Source: Sphingobacterium thalpophilum
GTDB taxonomy: Bacteria > Bacteroidota > Bacteroidia > Sphingobacteriales > Sphingobacteriaceae
Direction of reading: 5' to 3'
Length of the DNA stretch: 64,000 nucleotides
Assembly (NCBI RefSeq): GCF_901482695.1
Contig: NZ_LR590484.1
Span: 3,534,001 to 3,598,000, forward strand
The position numbers and the translations under genes are program-made. Every line of letters begins with the position of its first letter. Position 1 is the first letter of the stretch. Shown piece after piece: positions 42,745 to 50,819 of this stretch. The notes beneath the pieces are model-generated. The model did no database searches and was not told where the DNA came from. It worked only from the letters and a program-made list of their open reading frames with translations.

Positions 42745-45700
42745 ATGAAATTTAACCAATACGTTACGCAAAACGATATTAAGTTTATGATAAAGACATC
42801 GTTGGTCGGGTTATTTCTGTCGGCTGTATCTGCGCAGATGCTTTTCGCCTCGGATGCTCACGGCCAGTTGCTTCACAAAAAGATTTCTGTTTCCTTCAGT
42901 GAATCCGCTCTTCCTGCAGCTTTTGAACGCCTGGAATTGCAAGGTGTGCATATAGCTTTTGATGCCAGTAAATATAATCTGGCACGGAAAAAGGTGGACG
43001 CCAAAGTTTTCAGAGGAAGTAGTGTCGGCGAAATCATGCATTACCTGCTTCGGCAAACAAACTTGGTAGCGCATGACAACGGAGCATATATAACATTGGT
43101 CGAGAAGCCAGTACAGCAGACCGGCCGTATATCAGGCAAAATCATAGATGATCGGGGGCGGCCTTTGGCAAATGCAAGCATTAAACTGGCAGGAACCAAC
43201 AAGACGACACAAAGTGGGATTGACGGAACTTATCTATTGCTTGCCGACCCCGGTACTTATGTGCTTGAGGTCAGTTATTTATCTTATCAGACTCAGCGTA
43301 TAGCGGACCTTACCGTTTATTCAGGGCAGCGTATAGCCTTAAATATCGCTATGAAAGCACAGGTAAATGCGTTGGAATCCGCAGTTGTCACCGTCTCATT
43401 CAAGAAAGCTTCTGTGGCTGGACTGTATGCTGCGCAAAAGAATGCAGCCTCGGTGACGGATGGTATTTCTGCGGAGCAGATCGCCCGTACGCCGGACAAT
43501 GATATCGGACAGGTGCTGAAGCGTGTGACAGGGCTAACAACGGTCAACAATAGAAATGTGATCGTTAGAGGAATGTCGGACCGCTATAACCAGGCCATGC
43601 TGGATGGGGTGGTGATTCCGAGTACGTCCCAGAATAGACGTGATTTTTCGTTTGATATTATTCCGACCGAGATAGTCAGTTCGGTCGTTGTAAATAAAAC
43701 AGCTACCCCCGATGTCTCCGCCGAATTTTCGGGTGGACAGGTTTCCGTAAATACGCTCGATATTCCCGAACGGAATTTTACCACCCTTCAAGTCGGAGCA
43801 GGAGGTAACAGCAGGACATTGGGGAAAAACTTCTACCGGCTTGGAAAACGTCATACAGGTGAGTATTTCGGTTTTTTTGACAAATCGGCAAAGATGCCGG
43901 AGGGAATACAGACCTGGCAATGGAATAATAGAGCACTACAGCTGGATGCCCCTCCGGGCTATCTATTAACAGATCCTGAATTGAACGGCACACCATTGAA
44001 TCCGACTGAATCCGGAGACAGGGTGAAGTATAATGATCTGGATGCTATTGCTCAATCCCGACGTTTTAACAGCGAAGCAATGAAGCTCTATAAATACAAG
44101 GCGTATCCCAACCAGAACGTACGTTTTTCCTTAGGGCGTTTATACGAATTGAACAATGGAAATCATTTTGGTTTTGTGGCCTCTGCAAATTTCCGAAATG
44201 AACAGAATATCGTTGAGTTCAATAACGTTAGAGGTTCTGCAATCATAGGCAGCCATTATATTGATAGCACTGGTGTGGGAGATAATGGAGCCGGCACCTC
44301 TTACCGTTTTAATAGCAGTGCGGGTTTCATCGGTAATATGGGGCTGCTGGGAAAAGGATTTAAGATCTCTTTGCGGAACATGTATTCGCGGACATATGCC
44401 GATAACTACAATGAGAGTATTCGAAAAGTATATAACGATTCAAATCCGACAGCTAATAAATTACGGTATCAATTGCCTGAGGCCATGTCCCTGCAACAGC
44501 ACCAGCTGACGGGCGAATATATATTGCCCTGGCAGATAAAGGCAGAAGGTATGTTCTCTGTCAACAAAATTAAGCAGCAGATCTTAGATGAACGGAAGCT
44601 TTCCTATCGTATCACGGCGACCATAGACGGGAAGCCTTATTTTCAGACACCTAATTTGCTGACCACTGCTGCAATGTCAAATAACGGGGCCATAACAGAC
44701 TGGCGAATGTGGACGAGAATCGATGAAACGGATTACAATTGGAGTGCGGCATTTTCCAAAAAGTTTGATCAGCACCCGAATCTAGCAACTCTGCTGAAGT
44801 TGGGATATCAGGCTTGGTCGAAAAAAAGATCGTTGGATTTGTATAAGTTTCTGCCCATGACACGGTCGACTATGGTCGGAGATGTATCTAAGCCTGCTCC
44901 TCCTATCGAATCAAGTTATGAAAACCTGTTTTCTGCCGAAAATATAGGAAATGGAGATGGACAGGCCTACTATTATGCGGAGGGGATCGGGGGCAGGTAT
45001 TATAATGGCGACATGAGTTCCCATGCCCTGTTTCTTATGGCTGATCAAAAATTATTTCAAAAATTGCGCTTAGTCTATGGTGTGAGGGCTGAGTATTTCA
45101 ATCTGGCTAGCCGGCAGGAAGAGTTGTACCGAAGGAAATATGGAAAAGACGACATAAGTGGTGTACAAGAGTATAATCTTCGTGTAGAGGAAAATAATTG
45201 GCGATTTTTGCCTTCAGTAAACGCTACCTATAGTCTGACCAGTACTTTTAACGTCCGCGGAAGCTATTCACGTACAGTGATACGACCTGATTTTAGAGAA
45301 GTGGGCATGTTTGCAATGTATGATTTCGAGTTAGACGGATATATTTCGGGAGAACAGGTTGAGAGCTCGATCGTGGACAATATTGACCTGCGCCTGGAAT
45401 GGTATCCTTCTCCCGGAGAGATTATTTCATTAACGGGATTTTATAAATATATCGACAAACCGATAGAATTGGTGCAGAATGAGTCGTTCCAGGGCAGGAA
45501 TTATGTGTTTAACAATATGGAATCGGCTAAAAATAAAGGTGTTGAGTTTGAGGTCAGGAAAAACTTAAGTTTTATAAGTGATAAAGATTGGTTAACGGAC
45601 CTTTTTGTCTCCGCCAATGCAACTTTTTTAAGGTCAAAAGTCAACGCACTGAGTTTATGGAATTACAAAGTTGTGGATGGTAAAGAGCTGCCCGAACGCA

Positions 45701-46137
45701 TGAAAAACCGTGCACCTAACCAAGACCGTCCACTGATAGGGCAGTCGCCTTGGTTATTGAATCTAGGTATTGGGTATTGGGGAGATTCTTTTGGAGCCAC
45801 GGCCAGTTACAACCACAGGGGGTATAGGACGAATATTACTTCAGTGGATCCTAATCGGATAGAATATGAACTGGCACCGAAGCAACTGGATTTTCAGCTA
45901 TATGCGCGCTTTCTCAAAAGTAAGCTGGAAGTTAAGCTCAATATGGCCAACCTGCTTGACGACTGGACACGGTACTATCAGAATGTCGAGGGATATAGCG
46001 TCGGTAACGAAGACGGCCTGTATGTAATCAAAAAATTAAAAGGGGACAACAGGTACAATAAAGCGGATGGAGATATTATTACCTACCGTAAAAAAGATGG
46101 AAGAAGGTTTAATCTATCATTCACTTACAGCTTTTAA
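42745..46137 (+). CDS. TonB-dependent receptor with STN domain, controlled by the ECF/FecR pair
   Basis: The 1130-residue receptor has a signal region (about 1-40), an STN secretin/TonB N-terminal domain (about 45-120) that touches FecR in the periplasm, a carboxypeptidase-regulatory domain (about 128-215), a plug (about 225-345, with VIVRGMSDRYNQAMLDGVVIP and FSFDIIPTEIVSSVVVNKTATPDVSAEFSGGQVSVNTLD) and a barrel ending LSFTYSF. Its plug is clearly like that of the receptor at 15016 (IVRGLSDRYNSAML and FSFDIIPSNLIESIIINKTATPDIPADFSGG), so the two are paralogues; this one has gained, or the other has lost, the STN domain. Substrate unknown. Confidence 0.93.
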   Translation: MKFNQYVTQNDIKFMIKTSLVGLFLSAVSAQMLFASDAHGQLLHKKISVSFSESALPAAFERLELQGVHIAFDASKYNLARKKVDAKVFRGSSVGEIMHYLLRQTNLVAHDNGAYITLVEKPVQQTGRISGKIIDDRGRPLANASIKLAGTNKTTQSGIDGTYLLLADPGTYVLEVSYLSYQTQRIADLTVYSGQRIALNIAMKAQVNALESAVVTVSFKKASVAGLYAAQKNAASVTDGISAEQIARTPDNDIGQVLKRVTGLTTVNNRNVIVRGMSDRYNQAMLDGVVIPSTSQNRRDFSFDIIPTEIVSSVVVNKTATPDVSAEFSGGQVSVNTLDIPERNFTTLQVGAGGNSRTLGKNFYRLGKRHTGEYFGFFDKSAKMPEGIQTWQWNNRALQLDAPPGYLLTDPELNGTPLNPTESGDRVKYNDLDAIAQSRRFNSEAMKLYKYKAYPNQNVRFSLGRLYELNNGNHFGFVASANFRNEQNIVEFNNVRGSAIIGSHYIDSTGVGDNGAGTSYRFNSSAGFIGNMGLLGKGFKISLRNMYSRTYADNYNESIRKVYNDSNPTANKLRYQLPEAMSLQQHQLTGEYILPWQIKAEGMFSVNKIKQQILDERKLSYRITATIDGKPYFQTPNLLTTAAMSNNGAITDWRMWTRIDETDYNWSAAFSKKFDQHPNLATLLKLGYQAWSKKRSLDLYKFLPMTRSTMVGDVSKPAPPIESSYENLFSAENIGNGDGQAYYYAEGIGGRYYNGDMSSHALFLMADQKLFQKLRLVYGVRAEYFNLASRQEELYRRKYGKDDISGVQEYNLRVEENNWRFLPSVNATYSLTSTFNVRGSYSRTVIRPDFREVGMFAMYDFELDGYISGEQVESSIVDNIDLRLEWYPSPGEIISLTGFYKYIDKPIELVQNESFQGRNYVFNNMESAKNKGVEFEVRKNLSFISDKDWLTDLFVSANATFLRSKVNALSLWNYKVVDGKELPERMKNRAPNQDRPLIGQSPWLLNLGIGYWGDSFGATASYNHRGYRTNITSVDPNRIEYELAPKQLDFQLYARFLKSKLEVKLNMANLLDDWTRYYQNVEGYSVGNEDGLYVIKKLKGDNRYNKADGDIITYRKKDGRRFNLSFTYSF

Positions 46138-46222
46138 AACGTAAAATGGTTGGTGTGATCCATTTTCATGACGAAGCTAAGTACTCGATCTGCGTCAAAA
46201 AATTATGAATGTTTGTTTTATG

Positions 46223-46243
46223 GCGGCCGTTTTGAGCGGCCGC
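46223..46243 (+). promoter_or_regulatory. GC-rich hairpin upstream of the cassette lipoprotein
   Basis: GCGGCCG at 46223-46229 pairs with CGGCCGC at 46237-46243 around the loop TTTTGAG. It sits 15 bases before the ATG at 46258 and has no T run, so it may affect translation or mRNA processing rather than end transcription. Confidence 0.5.
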
Positions 46244-46257
46244 AAGAATCATATACT

Positions 46258-47067
46258 ATGTTGAAAAATCTATTTCTAGTGTTTGTTACTGTCTCAGTAG
46301 GAAGTTTATTGTTCTCCTGCCGAAAAGGTGAACTGGTTCAAGAATCAGAAGAATTGGCCCGTGTTTTATTCAAATCTTACGGCTCCGTGTCCCCCGATAT
46401 AAAACGGATAACCGTTGATGGCAAAGCTGCGAATGATGACAACAGTACCTTTGTTTTTGTACGCAGCAAAGATACGGACTCATCGCTTGTATTGGGCTAT
46501 AATAGCAAAGACGAGCATGTCTTAGCGCAACGTCTCCCCATCCGGGCTGGTTTGAACACCTTTGGTGTGCACGAAAAAAGCCCGATAGACCCCACTTTGG
46601 TCGTTGCTGAAAATCCATTGGGCGCCGACCTGCCTGTTATTCCGGATACTATTCAGGTAAAGATCCTGAACTACAATAAGACAATTTCACCGGAAGGCTT
46701 ACCTATTCGGTTAGCTATTTATAAAGGTAAATTAGTTTTTGACGATGCTTGGGGCATGGATCTGGTCAGCTATGATCAGACTCCTCTTTTGACCACAGGA
46801 GTAATAGGGGAGAGCATTCCAAAGGAATTTATCAAATTGCCAAAAAAGCCGTTTTCACATGCATTCTTTAAGGCGGAGGTACTCGATGAAGCATTGAAAC
46901 CTGTTCTTGTCAATGGACAGAAAGTCTTTTTGTTCTTCTATTTTACAGTAGATATTGGGATCGTTTATCTCCCGCAAAAAGAACCTGACGTTTATTTTGA
47001 TTTTGATGGCATGACCGCAGTAGATGGGTTGGGATATAGTCTGGACAACGTTTGGCTAAAAAAGTAA
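46258..47067 (+). CDS. Lipoprotein of unknown function in the ECF/TonB cassette
   Basis: The 269-residue lipoprotein (lipobox SVGSLLFSCRKGE, Cys near residue 21) is otherwise without recognised domains. It is rich in beta-strand-like segments and ends with DGLGYSLDNVWLKK. It follows the receptor gene by 120 bases in the same direction. It is probably a partner that binds the ligand on the surface or in the periplasm. I reject an in-frame extension to 46168, as it would put 30 residues, and the hairpin at 46223-46243, before the signal peptide. Confidence 0.75.
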   Translation: MLKNLFLVFVTVSVGSLLFSCRKGELVQESEELARVLFKSYGSVSPDIKRITVDGKAANDDNSTFVFVRSKDTDSSLVLGYNSKDEHVLAQRLPIRAGLNTFGVHEKSPIDPTLVVAENPLGADLPVIPDTIQVKILNYNKTISPEGLPIRLAIYKGKLVFDDAWGMDLVSYDQTPLLTTGVIGESIPKEFIKLPKKPFSHAFFKAEVLDEALKPVLVNGQKVFLFFYFTVDIGIVYLPQKEPDVYFDFDGMTAVDGLGYSLDNVWLKK

Positions 47068-47196
47068 GTCGCGAGTCAATGTGGACACTATCGAGAGAAG
47101 GAGTAAACGACAAACTCAATCCTGACGCATGTTCGGCAGAGGTATCGGATAATCGTTGCCGATAGGCCAGCCAACGGCACACGGCGTGGTCAAAAC

Positions 47197-47226
47197 AAAA
47201 GGCATCACCTGATGGTGATGCCTTTT
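47197..47226. terminator. Bidirectional terminator between convergent genes
   Basis: A perfect 13-bp stem (AAAAGGCATCACC with GGTGATGCCTTTT, loop TGAT). The A and T runs form part of the stem, so it can end transcripts from both sides: the cassette lipoprotein on the left and the OmpA-like gene on the right. Confidence 0.85.
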
Positions 47227-47253
47227 CGGACTGTATATATCGAATAATATCGA

Positions 47254-48600
47254 TTAATAAAGTGTAAACTCTACGCGACGGTTTTGTTGACGGCCGGCAG
47301 CATTCTTGTTAGATGCAATTGGCTGATCAGGACCGTATCCAGTAGCTTCGATGCGTGAAGCGTTGGCACCTTGTGATACTAAATATGCTTTCACAGATTC
47401 GGCACGCTCTTTCGATAAACGCATGTTCAGTTCACGTGAACCAGTATTGTCTGTGTGACCTGCTAATTTTAAGCTAAAGTTTTTCTCAATCAGCAATTCA
47501 GCAACTTTATTCAATGTTGCGTAAGAAGTAGGGCGGATCGTTGCTTTACCTAAATCGAACTCTAAGTTTTTGATCGCATCAGCAACAACTTTCTTGTCGG
47601 CTTCAGTGACCACAACTTTTTCAACCACTTTGGTTTCGTTTTTCACGACGATCGGACAACCAGAACCGTCAACCTGTACGCCTGAAGGTGTACCCGGACA
47701 TTTGTCATATTTATTGGCAACACCATCGCCGTCATCGTCTTTCAGCTCATTGTTAAGACCATCCAGCTGACTTTGTAATGCTTGGTTTTTTGCGTTCAAA
47801 ACATCGTTCTGCGCTTTTAGATCGTCATATTTCAGCGTGTAATCGTTGACAAGTGTTGCCACTGGGTTTGAGTTATTCAATGCTGGCTTGCTTCCGCTAC
47901 CCAAGGCAAACTCTAAACCTGCGTGTGCATAAGTGAATAAGTCATTTTTGTCCATTTTCGGTCCGACAGCTGGATTAGCGATATTGTCGAAGCGTTGATT
48001 CACCCAGTTCAGCTGATAACCCAATTCGAAGTTGATACCTTTGGCAACGGCAAATTTAAAACCGAAATCAGCTGGTACAAAGATTTTTGAATACGAATCG
48101 CCATACTCACCTCGGTTTCCTTCAGTAATTCCAGCGGTTTCGGCATTCATCACACCCACACCGATAGATGCATAAGGCTTGATAAAGCTATTGAAGAATC
48201 TCCAGTTGGTATTGGCCGCCAAAAATTCTCCAGAAAGAGCCACAGACCAAGGTGTTTTGGTTTCGAAGCCTGTTTGTTTGTCATCAGCAGTATAGCCAGA
48301 TGTTTTTCCTCCAAAATAAGTTGCTTTCAAACCGAATGATGGGGAGATTTGTTTCTTAATATAAGCACTGTAGCCTAAGTTCCAGTCCAGTTTATCATAT
48401 CCCCCATTATTTAACTTGGCAATATTCTGCAAGCTTGTTACACCGGCGCCCACACCGATAGACCAGGTTCTGTACTGCGTTGCCGGTCCCAGTGGAGTCG
48501 TTCCCTCGATGGATGCCACTTTTGTGCTTTGTGCAAAGGACGCAGTCGAGATGATTCCGGCTGCGACAAGTAATCCTGATTTTTTAAGGCTAATTTTCAT
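47254..48600 (-). CDS. OmpA-family outer-membrane porin
   Basis: The 448-residue protein has a signal peptide (1-23), an N-terminal beta-barrel (about 40-235), a coiled stretch (about 250-285), a thrombospondin type-3-like acidic motif (DDDGDGVANKYDKCPGTP, about 290-307) and a C-terminal OmpA peptidoglycan-binding domain (about 340-448, with LAGHTDNTGSRELNMRLSKERAESVKAYL and RRVEFTLY). It links the outer membrane to peptidoglycan. It is transcribed alone on the minus strand. Confidence 0.93.
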   Translation of the reverse strand: MKISLKKSGLLVAAGIISTASFAQSTKVASIEGTTPLGPATQYRTWSIGVGAGVTSLQNIAKLNNGGYDKLDWNLGYSAYIKKQISPSFGLKATYFGGKTSGYTADDKQTGFETKTPWSVALSGEFLAANTNWRFFNSFIKPYASIGVGVMNAETAGITEGNRGEYGDSYSKIFVPADFGFKFAVAKGINFELGYQLNWVNQRFDNIANPAVGPKMDKNDLFTYAHAGLEFALGSGSKPALNNSNPVATLVNDYTLKYDDLKAQNDVLNAKNQALQSQLDGLNNELKDDDGDGVANKYDKCPGTPSGVQVDGSGCPIVVKNETKVVEKVVVTEADKKVVADAIKNLEFDLGKATIRPTSYATLNKVAELLIEKNFSLKLAGHTDNTGSRELNMRLSKERAESVKAYLVSQGANASRIEATGYGPDQPIASNKNAAGRQQNRRVEFTLY

Positions 48601-48689
48601 AACGTGTTTTTGTAAAATTTTCTACTATAATTCTGTTGTTAAATTACTTCATTGGACATTTAGCAATAAGTTTGCCAAAAAAAATTTGG

Positions 48690-49532
48690 TCATTCCACAC
48701 GACCAAAAAAATTTGGCACCTCAATTTCAAATGCCATGTGCTTAACAATATTCTCTGTAAAAATGTTTTGAAAAAAAGTTTTTCTGCTTTTTGTAATCAG
48801 AATGACGTCTATATCTTCGTCCCGTATGATCGTATGGATTCCGTTGGCAATGTTCTCTCGTGAACCGGCAAAATAGCTTGGCGATTTGACAATGTACGAG
48901 ATGTCTTCGATTCCGGTTTCGACAACAATCTGTTCGATCCATTTTTTTAGTTTGTCGTCTAATATATTGATATCCAGTTCGTTTTTGTTGATATGGATGA
49001 GCTGCAAATGGAAGTTTTTGCCATATAGCGGGATGGCTTGTTTCAGCACTTCCAGTTCACCGGGTTTGAAATTTGTCAGTAATGCAATGTTATCTTTTTT
49101 CAATTTTATAGCATTTTTTGGTACCGCCAGGACCGGGATTCTGGACTCTTTGATGACGTCGTAGGTATTGCTGCCGATCAGCACAGATTCCAGTCCCGTG
49201 GCTCCTTTTGTGCCCATAATCACCGTCTGGTAGCTGTCCTTGATCTCCTGTTTTTCCAGAGATTCAGATAAAATTCCGTTTGCAAACAGGGTAGAAATTT
49301 TAATCGACGGATATTTTTGTAGCAGTTCAGCTACGAGACTTTGCATTTTGGCATGTGCCTCTTCCTCGGTGGGGTCTACTAAATGCTTCGCATTTGCAAA
49401 TTTATTGACGTGTGAAGTGAACGAATGGAAGAGCGTGATTTCATCATCCGTGTGTTGAACGATCTGAGCAGCATAGTCGGCAGCGACTCGTGCGTTCTCA
49501 GAAAAATCGACAGGTATTAATAATTTTGACAT
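48690..49532 (-). CDS. Universal stress protein, two UspA domains (first of two)
   Basis: The 280-residue protein has two UspA-like domains, about 1-140 and 150-280. The first keeps the LIPVDFSENARVAADYA start and the GTKGATGLESVLIGSNTYDVIKESRIPVLAVP motif near its end, which in this family is the ATP-binding loop; the second is more degenerate and ends in a Phe/Val-rich stretch. It lies 11 bases downstream of another two-domain UspA protein on the same strand, so the two are an operon of tandem paralogues. Its function is probably stress or redox signalling, not determined. Confidence 0.88.
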   Translation of the reverse strand: MSKLLIPVDFSENARVAADYAAQIVQHTDDEITLFHSFTSHVNKFANAKHLVDPTEEEAHAKMQSLVAELLQKYPSIKISTLFANGILSESLEKQEIKDSYQTVIMGTKGATGLESVLIGSNTYDVIKESRIPVLAVPKNAIKLKKDNIALLTNFKPGELEVLKQAIPLYGKNFHLQLIHINKNELDINILDDKLKKWIEQIVVETGIEDISYIVKSPSYFAGSRENIANGIHTIIRDEDIDVILITKSRKTFFQNIFTENIVKHMAFEIEVPNFFGRVE

Positions 49533-49543
49533 AGCTTTGCGTA

Positions 49544-50392
49544 TTATGCTTTGGTGAAAAATATGGGAACTAAGGGGTGACTAAAAAGCGCTTTTGCCAC
49601 CGACCTGGTGAAGACGCGTTCAAAAAATGACTTCCGTGAACGCGTTACCAGCAATATTTTGATCTTTTCTTGATGGATCATTTCATTGATTACCTCCGGA
49701 ACTGTATCCAGATCTTCAACATCGCCTTGTATGGAGTCGACCTCAATAGCAATATTGGTCACACCGATATATTTTTTGATCTTGTATTTCCAGACTTCCA
49801 ACTTTTCCTCAATCCGGTTTTCAGACGAATGATCATAGTGTACGTGCAACAGTTTGAGCTCAAAATCCTTTCCGATAATGTTGACAAAATCCTGTACAGT
49901 TTGTACTTCCTCTTCCTTGAAGTTGGACAGCAGGCCGACTTTATCGATTGGTCCGAATGTCGCTTCTGTGGGAATGGCCAGTACCGGTACTTTTGCTTTT
50001 TTGCTGATCACATAGGTTGTACTTCCGATCAGCTGGCTGTCATCATTGGTAATACCCTTGGTGCCCATGATGACAAAGTCAAAGCGTTCAGGCGTGGCCA
50101 GCTCCGGCAGTGTTTCGGTAATCATGCCTCGTTCACATTGCGTAATAACAGTCAGCTGGGGGTGTGCAGAACGAATATCGCCAGCAAGATTGTTGATCAG
50201 TACGTCGGCTTTAAATGTTGAGGTTTGCTTTCCATTGGGACCGGTTTCCTCCTCAAAGACTGCGGATGCCGAGGTATAATTGTGGTAAAGATGGATGGCA
50301 TACCCTTTTTGTATTGCCAGGTTGACGGCATAGTGTACTGCATTGTTGGAATGAGCCGAAAAATCTACCGGTAGTAGAATGTTTTTTTTCAT
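49544..50392 (-). CDS. Universal stress protein, two UspA domains (second of two)
   Basis: A 282-residue protein similar to its neighbour: LLPVDFSAHSNNAVHYAVNLA start, GTKGITNDDSQLIGSTTYVISKKAKVPVLAIP loop, and a second domain of UspA type. It is transcribed first in the pair (its start is at 50392). The two genes probably arose by tandem duplication. The intact GTKG-G-T loop in the first domain suggests nucleotide binding. Confidence 0.88.
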   Translation of the reverse strand: MKKNILLPVDFSAHSNNAVHYAVNLAIQKGYAIHLYHNYTSASAVFEEETGPNGKQTSTFKADVLINNLAGDIRSAHPQLTVITQCERGMITETLPELATPERFDFVIMGTKGITNDDSQLIGSTTYVISKKAKVPVLAIPTEATFGPIDKVGLLSNFKEEEVQTVQDFVNIIGKDFELKLLHVHYDHSSENRIEEKLEVWKYKIKKYIGVTNIAIEVDSIQGDVEDLDTVPEVINEMIHQEKIKILLVTRSRKSFFERVFTRSVAKALFSHPLVPIFFTKA

Positions 50393-50819
50393 TGGAAGGA
50401 ATTTTAGCTACAATATCTTACTTTAATTTTTTCCATCGTTCAGGAACTGCGTTTGCGGAAATTATGTTTCCTACTCCTATATACTATCAAATGTAATAAA
50501 ACAAATGCAATAGTCAGTGGCAATAAGTCAAATTGTTTTTATTGTTTTGCGTGTTCAATCTAACGATCTCGAGGTAAAGATCTGCAGAAAATTATAGCTA
50601 TAAAATGTTGTATTTAATCAGTATCTGTGATTTCTGTCATACACTTATGCTGACAAGTCTGCGATACTGTTTTTCTATCCTGATTTTTTCGTTTGAAAAG
50701 TCAGCCCACCTAGACTCCAAGACGGATCAAAATCGCCATATCCGCGTCAATATCTGGAATTCCACATTGCATAACCTACCAATTTTGAGTAAGTTTGCAC
50801 ATATTTTTAGATAGATTAA
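50393..50819. other. Divergent intergenic region between usp genes and alaS
   Basis: About 430 bases without a supported gene; a 69-codon open frame from 50605 is AT-rich, lacks family features and overlaps the alaS promoter area. On the minus strand TACATTTG (complement of 50488-50495) is a perfect -7 box that may serve the usp genes, with a weak -33 partner. On the plus strand the alaS promoter is at 50766-50797. Confidence 0.5.
50766..50797 (+). promoter_or_regulatory. Promoter of alaS
   Basis: ATTG at 50766-50769, 20-base spacer, TAAGTTTG at 50790-50797. The -7 box is perfect; the -33 box has one change. Start point is near 50803, about 17 bases before the ATG. Confidence 0.55.

Noticed and set aside
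49670..50221. Plus-strand open frame of about 183 codons inside the universal stress gene
   Set aside because: Antisense to a UspA gene with clear motifs.
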